Source: Saprospiraceae bacterium (GTDB taxonomy: Bacteria > Bacteroidota > Bacteroidia > Chitinophagales > Saprospiraceae). Taken from it: a stretch of DNA of 64,000 bases. The translations under genes and the position numbers were made by a program. The DNA lies in assembly GCA_016714445.1 (NCBI GenBank), contig JADJNF010000008.1, positions 744,001 to 808,000 of the forward strand, given 5' to 3'. Position 1 is the first letter of the stretch. Each line of letters opens with the position of its first letter. The notes under the pieces were generated by a model that was given only the letters and a program-made list of their open reading frames with translations, was not told the origin of the DNA and made no database searches. This document shows positions 36,316-46,448 of the stretch, in pieces.

Positions 36316-37722
36316 TTGGCGAGAAAGAAAAAATCAATAACTGATCTGCTTATCACAGGTATAGCAGACAAAGGAAAAGCTGTAGGACGCACAGAAGATG
36401 GTCAGGTGATCTTTGTAGATGGAGCTGTGCCGGGAGATGTAGCAGATGTTCTCGTAATTCGGAAGAAAAAATCACTGAGCGAGGCTGTTGTCACCCGATT
36501 TGTAAAATACTCAGAAGATCGGGTAGAAGCTCCTTGCCGTCATTTCGGTGTATGTGGAGGGTGTAAATGGCAACATGTGGATTATAGTGCTCAGCTCAGA
36601 CATAAATTTCAAACCGTAAAGGACAGTATCAAACGTATTGCCAAATTAAATCCGGACCTGGTTTTGCCTATTATCGGTTGCGATCAGAATTTTGCATACC
36701 GCAACAAACTTGAATACAGCTTCTCCAATAAAAGATGGATTACACAGGAAGAAGCTGCCGGCGATACTGTGATTGAACAGCCTGGTGCTCTGGGTTTCCA
36801 CAGGCCAGGTTCATTTGACAAAATCGTCGATATAGAACAGTGTTTATTGCAAGATGATTTTTCAAATGAAATCAGAAATTTTGTTCGATCTTTTGCCCAC
36901 AAAAACTCCTTTACTTTTTATGATACCAGAGCCCAAAAGGGTTTTTTACGTAATATGATTGTCAGGAATTCTACTCAAAACGAGTGGATGGTAATCATGA
37001 TTTTCGGTCATCATGACGATGAAAAAATTCCATTTATGATGACAGCCATATTGGAAAAATTCCCGCAAATAACATCGCTGAATTATGTCATAAACGTCAA
37101 GGTGAATGATACTATTTTTGACAGGGAAGTGAAGGTTTGGTCAGGGCAGCCATATATCGTTGAAAAACTTCATGATGTAAAATATCAGATCGGACCCAAG
37201 TCATTTTTTCAGACCAATCCCAGACAAGCTTTAAGGCTTTTTAATATAGCCGTGGGTTTTGCAGAACTGAAAGTATCGGACAACGTATATGATCTGTATA
37301 CTGGCTTGGGTAGTATAGCATTGTATATTTCCGGTAAAGTAAAAAATGTCACCGGAATAGAGGAAATACCCGAAGCCATAGCGGATGCAAATATCAATAA
37401 AGCGTTTAATGGCATATCCAATGCGGCCTTTTATGCAGGAGATGTACGTGATATTTTGAATGATGACTTTGTCAAACTTCATGGTAAACCTGATGTCGTC
37501 ATTACGGACCCACCGCGCGCAGGTATGCATGAAGATGTCATAAAAACCTTGCTCGTCCTGGAAGCCCCGGCAATAGTATATATCAGTTGTAACCCTGCCA
37601 CACAAGCTCGGGATCTGGCATTGTTAAATGAAAAATATGAGACTTTGGCCATACAGCCTGTCGATATGTTTCCACACACGCATCACATAGAGAGCGTAGC
37701 AAAATTAAAACTCCGAAAATAG
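36316..37722 (+). CDS. rlmD: 23S rRNA (uracil-5-)-methyltransferase RlmD
   Basis: RlmD methylates a uridine of 23S rRNA using S-adenosylmethionine. The 468-residue protein begins at TTG 36316 (ARKKKSITDL), as no ATG fits. It has an N-terminal TRAM domain (ITGIADKGKAVGRTEDGQVIFV), iron-sulfur cysteines in CRHFGVCGGCKWQ, and a methyltransferase domain with VYDLYTGLGSIALYI, DPPRAGMH and the catalytic Cys in VYISCNPATQARDL. It begins 21 bp after dnaJ and 4 bp before a small hypothetical gene. RlmC is a close relative; the TRAM domain favours RlmD-type. Confidence 0.93.
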   Translation: MARKKKSITDLLITGIADKGKAVGRTEDGQVIFVDGAVPGDVADVLVIRKKKSLSEAVVTRFVKYSEDRVEAPCRHFGVCGGCKWQHVDYSAQLRHKFQTVKDSIKRIAKLNPDLVLPIIGCDQNFAYRNKLEYSFSNKRWITQEEAAGDTVIEQPGALGFHRPGSFDKIVDIEQCLLQDDFSNEIRNFVRSFAHKNSFTFYDTRAQKGFLRNMIVRNSTQNEWMVIMIFGHHDDEKIPFMMTAILEKFPQITSLNYVINVKVNDTIFDREVKVWSGQPYIVEKLHDVKYQIGPKSFFQTNPRQALRLFNIAVGFAELKVSDNVYDLYTGLGSIALYISGKVKNVTGIEEIPEAIADANINKAFNGISNAAFYAGDVRDILNDDFVKLHGKPDVVITDPPRAGMHEDVIKTLLVLEAPAIVYISCNPATQARDLALLNEKYETLAIQPVDMFPHTHHIESVAKLKLRK

Positions 37723-37726
37723 CCTT

Positions 37727-38068
37727 ATGCCTACCGCAGATCAGTTTTTAGCCCTTCAGCTTCAGTTGCAGCCTTACAAGAAGATCCTTGCTCAAGCCGC
37801 GGATGTTATTCTGGACGAAAATGTATCCAAATATCCCATTTTTATCATCCATCAACAGGAGTTAAATATGGGTGTATCGCTGATAGATGCCGGTGATAAA
37901 TTGAAGTGGTCGGTCAATGCATCTACTCTCGAAGAATTTGTCACAAAAGAGCTCATTTTTATGGAGAAAGCACAGGATTTTATATCTACCTACAAAGATC
38001 CTGAAGAACACTTATGCCTTTTTGTACTAAGTGAACTTGGAGCCCAATTTATTTTTATACCCAGGTAA
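37727..38068 (+). CDS. Conserved hypothetical protein downstream of rlmD
   Basis: This 113-residue cytosolic protein has no named domain that I recognise. It has an N-terminal helical part (LALQLQLQPYKKILAQAADVIL) and a compact beta-alpha pattern (YPIFIIHQQELNMGVSLID, LKWSVNASTLEEFVTKELI), and it ends ELGAQFIFIPR. It starts 4 bp after rlmD and is probably translated from the same mRNA. Function is unknown. Confidence 0.7.
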   Translation: MPTADQFLALQLQLQPYKKILAQAADVILDENVSKYPIFIIHQQELNMGVSLIDAGDKLKWSVNASTLEEFVTKELIFMEKAQDFISTYKDPEEHLCLFVLSELGAQFIFIPR

Positions 38069-38252
38069 GAAAGTTATCATCCAAATTCCTTAAGAAATGA
38101 TGTGGAGTTTTAAACTATTTTGTTGTCCGTAATTCATCCTATTGATTAAAAAAAGTTAAAAAACGAAAAACGAAAACAACATAAATGCTGACTTTGCGTT
38201 TCTTAACATAACAGTTTCCCTCTTAGACCTGATGTATTAGTAAAATTTTACA

Positions 38253-38260
38253 TACATTTG
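38253..38260 (+). promoter_or_regulatory. Bacteroidota -7 element upstream of the SprB-repeat protein
   Basis: TACATTTG matches TAnnTTTG and lies 48 bp before the chosen ATG at 38309. It overlaps an upstream in-frame TTG at 38258, which argues against that start. No well-spaced -33 TTTG was found. Confidence 0.5.
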
Positions 38261-38308
38261 CGGTTTGAATATAATTTCATAATTTATCACCATAATTCTT
38301 TGTATCTT

Positions 38309-41300
38309 ATGATATTCAGGAAATCTACATTTAATACTGCATTTTATATTTTTTTTATAGTCTTGCTTCAATATCAGGTTAAGGCACAACCGAAGTTATT
38401 GGTCATCAATATATCCAATGGTATGGGTGTAAAAGGTTCAAAAGTGTGTCTGGATGTTACCATGGAAAATTTTGAAAATCTCACGTCCATACAGATGAAT
38501 ATGTCCTACGATGCTACACTTGTATTACCGGAATGTCCTGCTACCTTTGTTCATCCTGCATTACAAATTAATAGTTTGACAGAATTCAGTTGTAATAATA
38601 AAGATAAAGGGTATATTTTTTATCTTTGGGGAGGGGACAAAACTTCAATTCCGGATGGGGAGGTAATCTTTACCATATGTTTTGATATTATCGGTGAAGC
38701 AGGAAATAAAACGCCTGTTTTTTTTAATGGACAGATAATTGATAATGGAATAGAAATCTGTGGTGAAGATTCGAATGGAAGTACAATCTGCACGGAAGAG
38801 ATCATATCCAATCCAGGGACAATTATGATCACATCCAATACTCTACAGGCATATTACCACAAATGTGATGCCGATTCAGATAATATTCCTAATGGAGGTT
38901 CACTTACTTTTTATGGTACCGGTGGATTGCCTCCCTATTCATATACAGTAATGCCCGGAGGATATACAGGTACATTGTCAGTGGATGGGGAACGATTTAC
39001 TATAAATAATATCCCTACGGGAATATATACATTGGTAATCACAGACGCAAATGCCCTATCAAGTACTGTCACTCCAATCTCCATCAGTGACAATATTGCG
39101 ATCACGATAGATTCATTTGCAATTAGAAACCCAACCTGTGCTGACAGAAGTAACGGGTATATAAATATTAAAGGAGTCAGTGGTGGGATTAGCCCTTACC
39201 AGTTTAAATGGTCAAATTTTATAAGCGGTATACAACTTGATTCTATAGGAGGACTTTCATCAAATACTTATTCAGTTACTATTTCCGATTTTAATGGTTG
39301 TGAAAAGATAGTAAGCCATACTTTAAGCGTTGATACACTCAGAATGAATCTTCAAATTACAAGAGACGCATCCTGTACCCAGATAAAAGACGGAAGTGCC
39401 GTCATCACCGCAGTAGGTGGTACTCCATGGACTATAGGACGGCCTTATGAATTTTCTCTAAATGGCAACAATTGGATTAGATTTACACCACCACATACTA
39501 TTAACAATCTGGGTTCCGGTAATTTTACTTTGACTGTAAAAGACTCCATATTCTGTGATACAGACGTAACAGTCTATAATATGCCATTCAACAGAACCGT
39601 GGAAATGTCCCTGGATATCACTGATGCCAAATGTAACGGATCTGATGATGGACAGATAGAGATTACTGCGTCACCGTATTCAGTTGATTATACTTTTTTA
39701 CCTCTGATCAATTTTCCCAATCTTGGTATTATCAAAACAGACACTTTTAAAGTGGCAGGCATTCCAGCAGGGAATTACGCTTATCGGGTACTGGATGCAG
39801 CAGGATGTAAAGATACTTTATTTTTTACCATCAATGAACCCGACTCACTGAAGATAAATCCAACGATAGTACAACCCGATTGTGCCACTACAGGTTCAAT
39901 AACATTAAATCCTACTGGTGGTACGGGAATTTATACCTACAAGTGGGATCCTGTTCAGGCTGGAAATCCTAATGTTTTGACAGGGCTGAATGGTGGAACT
40001 TATACCGTTACTGTCACTGATGACAATGATTGTACAGCTACATTTACCCAATTACTAAACCAGCAAGGTTCATTAAATATAACCCCGGAAGTCATCAAAC
40101 AAATCAGTTGTGCTGGAGCAAATGATGCTACACTAAGAGTAGATATATTAAGTGGTAATGGTCCGTTTGATATTATATGGAGGGATACCAATGGGGTTCA
40201 GGTTGGGAATAGCCAAACTATTTTGAATGTACGTCCGGGTACCTACTCGGTACAGGTGACAGATAATACGCTATGTTCCAATACCAGGCAAATTACCATT
40301 GATGAACCCTTGCCTATAACTTTTACATCAATAGTGTCAAACGCGCCATGCTTTGATACCAATGGGCAGGCTATCATAAATATATTTGGTGGCTCTACAG
40401 GATATACGTTTGAATGGGTGGTCAAAGGTAGCTCTACAATCATAGATACAGGCAATACTCTCAATTCAAAAGCGGGCGAATATGTAGTGACGGTCATTAA
40501 CCAATTTAATTGCAAAAAAGATACCAATCTTGTTATAACTGAACCAGCCAAAATTACCTTTCCTGTTCCTCAAACGAGAAATGTAACCTGTTTAGGTCTT
40601 TCCACTGGTCAGGCAGTAATTTTGAATGCTCCGGGGGGATTGACCTATAATTGGTCTTCCGGTTCCATTGGACCATTTGCAATCAATTATGCTGCTGGTC
40701 CCGGATGGGTTTTTGCTACAGAAGGAACCTGTAAATCTGATACCGTTTTTTTTACTGTTGGCACATTTCCAGCACTATCCATAGATAATGCTAAAACCAT
40801 AATCTCCAACCCAACTTGCTTTGGTGAAAACAATGGAGCAGTCACCATTGAGGCACAAGGAGGAACAGGACTTGGTTATACTTATGTCTGGGCAAATGGA
40901 GTTACAGGAGCTACACTTAACAATATTCAGGCTGATGCATATATAGTTACCATTGGGGATAGCAATAATTGTACACAAGTGGATACATTTTTTCTGACAC
41001 AACCGGACAAACTGGAAGCCAGTATCGATAGAATAAAAACAGTGGAGTTGGATTGCAATAATCAGGATGCAGGGAAAGTAGGATTTTTCACCAGTGGTGG
41101 TAATCCGGGAAAAAAAACATTTACCTGGCAATCAGGAGTCATAGTGGATGGTGACGTGGCAGTAGGACTGTCACCTGGTACGTATTGTGCTACTATTTCT
41201 GATAATTTCGGATGTAAAGATACAGCTTGCTATACCCTGACTGCCCCAGCTGCTTTGCGTGGTGAATTGAATACACCAGATGAACCTTTGTGTAATGGAG

Positions 41301-42052
41301 GGACCACGTGTATTTCTGTAAAATTTGTTACCGGAGGTACTGGCAATAAGTATACTTTCCAGATCAACAATGGTACAAGATATCACAGAGACTCATGTGT
41401 CACTGTATTTGCAGGTCAATATTTTATCAATCTGATTGATTCAGCAGGATGCTCCATTGATACAATCATTACTATCGGACAGCCGGGAGCGATTTCTGTG
41501 GATCTTGGTCCGGATAGAGAGATACAATTGGGACTTCCATCACCTGTCATTAATGTGTCCATTGATTCACCGGTGGGACTTGATACACTGGTGTGGACTC
41601 CATTTACATCCATAAATTGTTTAACCACTGATTGTGTTACTGTGGAAATAAATCCTGCAGAAACGACAACTTACTTACTCACAGTCACGGATCGTAATGG
41701 GTGTACAGGTACAGATGACATCACGATCGAAGTTAAAGATGTCAGGAATGTTTACTTTGCCAATATTTTTACGCCAAACAGGGATGGAAACAACGATTAT
41801 TTTCAAGCGGTGACTGGCCCCGGAGTAGAAAAAATACTTTCTTTTGCCATATTTGACAGATGGGGCAACAGGGTGTTTGAAAAAGCAGACTTTTTGCCTG
41901 ATCCTGCGGGAACAGATGGATGGGATGGTACTTTTGATGGCCGCAGACTGGATCCCGGTGTGTATGTCTACTACGCAAAAGCACTGTTTATTGACGGTAA
42001 AGAAATAGAATATTCAGGTTCTGTGACCTTGGCTGATAAAGTAAAGAATTAG
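38309..42052 (+). CDS. T9SS type B surface protein: cohesin-like domain plus SprB-like repeats
   Basis: The ATG at 38309 gives about 1247 residues with a signal peptide (MIFRKSTFNTAFYIFFIVLL); the longer frame from 38258 starts inside the promoter element. A cohesin-like beta domain comes first (SNGMGVKGSKVCLDVTMENF, VIFTICFDIIGEAG). About eleven repeats of some 65-90 residues follow, each built on C-x(n)-GG..Y..W..G.Y.VTV.D..GC (for example GGTYTVTVTDDNDC). A final Ig-like segment precedes the type-B sorting domain FTPNRDGNNDYF..IFDRWGNRVF..WDGTFDGRRLDPGVYVYY. It is a secreted, surface-attached adhesin-like protein. It appears monocistronic, before gyrB. Confidence 0.9.
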   Translation: MIFRKSTFNTAFYIFFIVLLQYQVKAQPKLLVINISNGMGVKGSKVCLDVTMENFENLTSIQMNMSYDATLVLPECPATFVHPALQINSLTEFSCNNKDKGYIFYLWGGDKTSIPDGEVIFTICFDIIGEAGNKTPVFFNGQIIDNGIEICGEDSNGSTICTEEIISNPGTIMITSNTLQAYYHKCDADSDNIPNGGSLTFYGTGGLPPYSYTVMPGGYTGTLSVDGERFTINNIPTGIYTLVITDANALSSTVTPISISDNIAITIDSFAIRNPTCADRSNGYINIKGVSGGISPYQFKWSNFISGIQLDSIGGLSSNTYSVTISDFNGCEKIVSHTLSVDTLRMNLQITRDASCTQIKDGSAVITAVGGTPWTIGRPYEFSLNGNNWIRFTPPHTINNLGSGNFTLTVKDSIFCDTDVTVYNMPFNRTVEMSLDITDAKCNGSDDGQIEITASPYSVDYTFLPLINFPNLGIIKTDTFKVAGIPAGNYAYRVLDAAGCKDTLFFTINEPDSLKINPTIVQPDCATTGSITLNPTGGTGIYTYKWDPVQAGNPNVLTGLNGGTYTVTVTDDNDCTATFTQLLNQQGSLNITPEVIKQISCAGANDATLRVDILSGNGPFDIIWRDTNGVQVGNSQTILNVRPGTYSVQVTDNTLCSNTRQITIDEPLPITFTSIVSNAPCFDTNGQAIINIFGGSTGYTFEWVVKGSSTIIDTGNTLNSKAGEYVVTVINQFNCKKDTNLVITEPAKITFPVPQTRNVTCLGLSTGQAVILNAPGGLTYNWSSGSIGPFAINYAAGPGWVFATEGTCKSDTVFFTVGTFPALSIDNAKTIISNPTCFGENNGAVTIEAQGGTGLGYTYVWANGVTGATLNNIQADAYIVTIGDSNNCTQVDTFFLTQPDKLEASIDRIKTVELDCNNQDAGKVGFFTSGGNPGKKTFTWQSGVIVDGDVAVGLSPGTYCATISDNFGCKDTACYTLTAPAALRGELNTPDEPLCNGGTTCISVKFVTGGTGNKYTFQINNGTRYHRDSCVTVFAGQYFINLIDSAGCSIDTIITIGQPGAISVDLGPDREIQLGLPSPVINVSIDSPVGLDTLVWTPFTSINCLTTDCVTVEINPAETTTYLLTVTDRNGCTGTDDITIEVKDVRNVYFANIFTPNRDGNNDYFQAVTGPGVEKILSFAIFDRWGNRVFEKADFLPDPAGTDGWDGTFDGRRLDPGVYVYYAKALFIDGKEIEYSGSVTLADKVKN

Positions 42053-42162
42053 ATCGTTTTACAAAATCACAGGTCTAATAGCCAATGGTTTTTTTTTAGA
42101 TAAGGGTAGAATTAAAATTTCTTCATAATGCTTGATTTTTAAGCTATTAAATATCTTTCATA

Positions 42163-42193
42163 TTTGTTTTGTGGTAAAAAATTGCTATCTTTG
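42163..42193 (+). promoter_or_regulatory. gyrB promoter (-33/-7)
   Basis: TTTG at 42163-42166 and TATCTTTG at 42186-42193 are separated by 19 bp, matching the Bacteroidota sigma-A-type consensus at ideal spacing. The leader before the ATG at 42226 would be about 26 nt. Confidence 0.75.
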
Positions 42194-42225
42194 CAGCCCG
42201 AATAAAAACGGGTAGTGTTAATTTT

Positions 42226-44184
42226 ATGAGCGAAAATAAAGATCCAAAAAAGAATGATTACGGTGCAGATAATATTCAGGCACTTGAAGGACTGGAGGCA
42301 GTAAGAAAAAGACCTGGAATGTACATCGGAAGTACCGATGAAAAAGGATTGCATCACCTTGTCTGGGAAGTGATTGACAATTCTATAGACGAGCATCTTG
42401 CTGGTCATTGTACACATATTGATACCATCATTCATAAGGACAATTCTGTTACGGTTATTGACAATGGAAGGGGTATTCCTACCGGCATGCACGAGAAACT
42501 TCAGAAATCTGCGCTTGAGGTGGTTATGACAGTTCTTCATGCCGGAGGAAAATTTGATAAAGATACTTATAAGGTTTCCGGAGGTCTTCACGGTGTAGGA
42601 GTATCGTGTGTAAATGCACTATCAGAATATGTTCGCGTAGAAGTTCACAGAGATGGTAAATATTTTGAGCAGGAATATAGCAAAGGTATACCTCTTGGAC
42701 CTGTAAAAACGTTGGGCGATTCTGATAAAAAGGGAACCAAAGTTACCTTCAGACCAGACGGCACCATCTTTGAAACATTGGAATACAGTTTTAAGACACT
42801 GGCAGGCAGAATCAGAGAATTGTCATACCTGAACAAAGGTCTTTTTCTTTCTCTCACAGACGAAAGAGAAGTTGAAGAAGATGGTTCATTCAAAAGAACG
42901 GACTTTTATTCTGAAGGTGGACTTAGAGAATTTGTTAAATATCTGGACGAAACCAGACCTCCGCTTATTGAAGAACCTATCTATGTAGTAGGCAAAGAAG
43001 ATAACGTGGAGGTGGAAGTCGCTATGCAATACAATACCGGGTATCAGGAGAATATATTTTCTTATGTAAATAATATCAATACGCGAGATGGTGGAACCCA
43101 CGTAGCAGGTTTCAGAAGAGCGATCACCAGACTTTTTAAGCAGTATGGGGATGATAACGGCATGTTTAGCAAGCTGAAAATAGAGATTTCCGGAGAAGAC
43201 TTTAAAGAAGGTCTGACGGCTATAGTTTCAGTAAAAGTACCGGAGCCACAGTTTAAAGGCCAGACCAAAGGAGAGTTGGGTAATTCGGAAGTTACAGGTA
43301 TAGTATCCAGATGTGTAGGAGATGTGCTCAAAGCATATCTGGAAGAAAATCCAATGATGGCCAGGAGAATCATCGACAAAGTAATCCTTGCGGCGACTGC
43401 TAGACATGCTGCCAGAAAAGCCAGAGAAATGGTACAACGTAAAAATGTACTAACGGGAAGTGGCTTGCCAGGAAAATTGTCAGATTGCAGTTCAAAAGAC
43501 CCTATTGAGTCAGAGATATTTTTGGTGGAAGGGGATTCAGCAGGTGGTACGGCAAAACAAGGGAGAGATAGAAATTTTCAGGCTATTCTACCGCTCAGGG
43601 GTAAAATTCTCAATGTGGAAAAGGCCATGGAGTATCGTATCTATGAAAATGAGGAAATCAAAAATATGTTTACAGCACTTGGCGTAAGCATAGAAGAAAA
43701 AGATGGCGAAAAAATATTGAATATCGAAAAACTCAGGTATCACAAGATAGTTATCATGTGTGACGCGGATGTGGACGGTAGCCACATATCTACATTGATT
43801 ATGACTTTCTTTTTCAGGTATATGAAACCGCTGATCGAAAATGGACACATTTATATAGCTGCTCCACCACTCTATCAGGTAAGAAAAGGTAAAAACTTTA
43901 TTTATTGCTGGAATGATGAAGAGCGAAAAACAGCTATTGAAAATTATTCCAACGGTAAAGAAGATAACAGCATAAAGACCCAGCGTTATAAAGGTCTTGG
44001 AGAAATGAATGCTGAGCAGCTCTGGGAGACCACGATGGATCCGAACAACCGAATGTTAAGACAGATTACCATCTATGATGCCATGGAAGCGGATAGGATT
44101 TTTAGTATGCTGATGGGCGACGAAGTACCACCAAGACGTCAGTTTATAGAAGAAAATGCCAAATACGCTAATATTGATGCCTGA
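42226..44184 (+). CDS. gyrB: DNA gyrase subunit B
   Basis: GyrB is the ATPase subunit of DNA gyrase, which introduces negative supercoils. The 652-residue protein has the GHKL ATPase start (EAVRKRPGMYIGSTDEKG, EVIDNSIDEH, DNGRGIPTG and GGLHGVGVSCVNALSE). The transducer region contains QTKGELGNSEV, and the TOPRIM domain carries EGDSAGGTAKQGRDR and MCDADVDGSHI. The C-terminus has the usual QRYKGLGEMN. Length suits the Bacteroidota short form. A strong -33/-7 promoter precedes it, and the hypothetical gene before mutL begins 60 bp after it. Confidence 0.97.
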   Translation: MSENKDPKKNDYGADNIQALEGLEAVRKRPGMYIGSTDEKGLHHLVWEVIDNSIDEHLAGHCTHIDTIIHKDNSVTVIDNGRGIPTGMHEKLQKSALEVVMTVLHAGGKFDKDTYKVSGGLHGVGVSCVNALSEYVRVEVHRDGKYFEQEYSKGIPLGPVKTLGDSDKKGTKVTFRPDGTIFETLEYSFKTLAGRIRELSYLNKGLFLSLTDEREVEEDGSFKRTDFYSEGGLREFVKYLDETRPPLIEEPIYVVGKEDNVEVEVAMQYNTGYQENIFSYVNNINTRDGGTHVAGFRRAITRLFKQYGDDNGMFSKLKIEISGEDFKEGLTAIVSVKVPEPQFKGQTKGELGNSEVTGIVSRCVGDVLKAYLEENPMMARRIIDKVILAATARHAARKAREMVQRKNVLTGSGLPGKLSDCSSKDPIESEIFLVEGDSAGGTAKQGRDRNFQAILPLRGKILNVEKAMEYRIYENEEIKNMFTALGVSIEEKDGEKILNIEKLRYHKIVIMCDADVDGSHISTLIMTFFFRYMKPLIENGHIYIAAPPLYQVRKGKNFIYCWNDEERKTAIENYSNGKEDNSIKTQRYKGLGEMNAEQLWETTMDPNNRMLRQITIYDAMEADRIFSMLMGDEVPPRRQFIEENAKYANIDA

Positions 44185-44244
44185 TCTTTCATTGAACTTA
44201 GGTGAACAATGGATGTTATGTATATAGAATAATCCTTAACTACC

Positions 44245-44571
44245 ATGATAAAAATAGGTTTTGGAAATAGGGTAAAACCCAAGTCTTTTGGTTTCGTTCC
44301 CAGGTATTATGACCCTGCCAAAGAAGAATTGGAAGAAAGAATCAAAAAATATAAGCCCACTGAAGATACATCCGATAATGTGGAAAACATGAAAAATCGG
44401 ATTAAATCAGGGCTGCGTTTGAAGCATTACGGAGACCCGGGAGTTAGATCATCTGCTGTCCGTCAGTCCAATATCAGACTTCTTTATATCATATGTGTTC
44501 TTGGACTGGCTGCTTATGTATTGATGAGCTCCAATAAGATTATTGCATTGATAGAAGCTTTTTCCAAGTAA
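44245..44571 (+). CDS. Hypothetical single-span membrane protein upstream of mutL
   Basis: This 108-residue protein has a basic N-terminus (MIKIGFGNRVKPKSFGFVPRYYDPAKEELEERIKKY) and a C-terminal membrane helix (LLYIICVLGLAAYVLM), so it is probably tail-anchored with the N-terminus in the cytosol. I recognise no family. It ends 14 bp before mutL and is likely cotranscribed with the mutL-rhomboid-nadA run. Function is unknown. Confidence 0.7.
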   Translation: MIKIGFGNRVKPKSFGFVPRYYDPAKEELEERIKKYKPTEDTSDNVENMKNRIKSGLRLKHYGDPGVRSSAVRQSNIRLLYIICVLGLAAYVLMSSNKIIALIEAFSK

Positions 44572-44585
44572 AGGTTCTCACCATT

Positions 44586-46436
44586 ATGCCTGATATCATC
44601 CAGTTACTTCCTGACAGTATTGCCAATCAGATAGCCGCAGGGGAAGTAATCCAGCGACCGGCGTCAGTAATCAAAGAATTGTTGGAAAATGCTTTGGATG
44701 CCGGCGGGCAAAACATTAAGCTCATTATAAAGGATGCGGGCAAAACAAGCATTCAGGTCATTGACGATGGAAAGGGGATGTCAGAGACGGATGCCAGAAT
44801 GGCATTTGAGCGGCACGCCACTTCCAAAATAAGATCAGCGAATGACCTTTTTTGTATAAAAACCATGGGATTCAGAGGAGAAGCGCTTGCCTCTATAGCT
44901 GCTATTGCTCATGTAGAAATGATAACCAGACAGGAAACTGAAGAAGTAGCGAACAGAATTTATATTGAAGGATCTCATGTGGTAAAACAAGAAAAAGTGC
45001 AGGCTATGCCGGGTACTTCCATTACCGTAAAAAATCTTTTTTATAACGTCCCTGCCAGACGTAAATTTTTAAAATCAGACCCCGCAGAACTTAAACATAT
45101 CATGGATGAGTTTCATAGGGTAGTTTTGGCCAATCCTGAGATTTACTTTACATTTCATCACAATGGGAATGAAGTATATCATTTGCCAAAAGCAAACCTG
45201 AAGCAGCGGATTGTAGGTGTTTTAGGAAAAAATATAAATGACAAGCTTGTACCAGTCAGCGAAGAAACAGAAGTGGTCTTATTTTCCGGTTTTATAGGAA
45301 AACCTGAAGCAGCAAGAAAATCACAGGGTGATCAGTATATATTTGTAAATAAACGGTTTATTAAGAGCAATTATCTGAATCATGCTATACGGGTAGCGTA
45401 TGACGAATTAATAACCAAAGACCTTTTTCCGACCTATTTTCTTTTTCTCGAAATAGATCCAGCCAATATAGATATAAATGTACATCCCACCAAAACAGAA
45501 ATCAAGTTTGAAGACGAAAGACTGATTTATAATTATATCAGAGTAACATTAAAACACAGCTTGGGACAATATAGTCTTACACCCATGCTTGATTTTAGTA
45601 TTGACCATAACTTTGCTTACAAGTTTTCAGTTGAGCCGGCATTGGTACCATCTTCCCTAGAAAACAAGTATAGAAAAGAAACATATCCTCTTGAAAATGA
45701 AGCACGATTTCTACCTGAAAGAGCAAATACAAAAGGCTGGGAACAGATCTATCAGGGACTACAACAAGTGAACCGGCCCGACCATATTATACCGGAAGAG
45801 GTCAGAACCATGGAAAGCGAGGCTTTTCAAATGAGTACGGATGAATCTCAACCACTAAAAGCAGTAAGTGCAAAAGAACCTTATCAACTGCACAATATGT
45901 ATATCATTCATCAGATCAAATCCGGAATGATGATCATTGATCAGAGTGCAGCCCATGAGCGAATTTTATATGAGCAGTATCTTGAAATATTGCAGAATGG
46001 TGAATTCGCTTCACAAAAGGAATTATTTCCCAGAACAGTAGAACTCGACCCATCGAAATCAAGTATTTTAAAAAATATTTTGCCAAAGGTAAATGCGCTT
46101 GGATTTGAAATTGAAGAGTTCGGACACCATACTTTTATCATACACGGGACACCTTCAGGTCTGGACAATGGAGCTGACATTGAAGGTATTGTAGAACAAC
46201 TTATCTCGCAATATGTTAATAATCTCGAGTTTGAATTGGGGATAGAAGAAAATCTGGCGAGGTCTATGGCGGTTTCGTCCGGAGTAAAAAGAGGAAAAAA
46301 ACTTGAGAGAGCAGAAATGATGGCACTGATTGACTTATTGTTTGCATGCAAAATGCCATATAAAAGTCCCTCAGGTAAGAATTGTTTCATTATGTACGAA
46401 CTTGATGAGATTGTAAAACGTTTTAATCAGCAATAA
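44586..46436 (+). CDS. mutL: DNA mismatch repair protein MutL
   Basis: MutL couples mismatch recognition by MutS to strand excision. The 616-residue protein has the GHKL ATPase motifs ENALDAGGQNIKL, DDGKGM and GFRGEALASIAAI and the VHPTKTEI segment. The C-terminal dimerisation domain holds DQSAAHERILYE (from Asp452) where endonuclease-type MutL has DQHA-x2-E-x4-E, so the His is a Ser. The later metal-site region reads SPSGKN. Endonuclease activity is therefore doubtful but not excluded. It follows a small membrane protein gene by 14 bp and precedes two rhomboid genes. Confidence 0.95.
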   Translation: MPDIIQLLPDSIANQIAAGEVIQRPASVIKELLENALDAGGQNIKLIIKDAGKTSIQVIDDGKGMSETDARMAFERHATSKIRSANDLFCIKTMGFRGEALASIAAIAHVEMITRQETEEVANRIYIEGSHVVKQEKVQAMPGTSITVKNLFYNVPARRKFLKSDPAELKHIMDEFHRVVLANPEIYFTFHHNGNEVYHLPKANLKQRIVGVLGKNINDKLVPVSEETEVVLFSGFIGKPEAARKSQGDQYIFVNKRFIKSNYLNHAIRVAYDELITKDLFPTYFLFLEIDPANIDINVHPTKTEIKFEDERLIYNYIRVTLKHSLGQYSLTPMLDFSIDHNFAYKFSVEPALVPSSLENKYRKETYPLENEARFLPERANTKGWEQIYQGLQQVNRPDHIIPEEVRTMESEAFQMSTDESQPLKAVSAKEPYQLHNMYIIHQIKSGMMIIDQSAAHERILYEQYLEILQNGEFASQKELFPRTVELDPSKSSILKNILPKVNALGFEIEEFGHHTFIIHGTPSGLDNGADIEGIVEQLISQYVNNLEFELGIEENLARSMAVSSGVKRGKKLERAEMMALIDLLFACKMPYKSPSGKNCFIMYELDEIVKRFNQQ

Positions 46437-46448
46437 AGCCGGAGTATT

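Noticed and set aside
42226..44184. GyrB as ParE (topoisomerase IV subunit)
   Set aside because: The length and the EGDSAGGTAKQGRDR segment fit GyrB of Bacteroidota, and a gyrase promoter-type context is present; ParE cannot be fully excluded without phylogeny.
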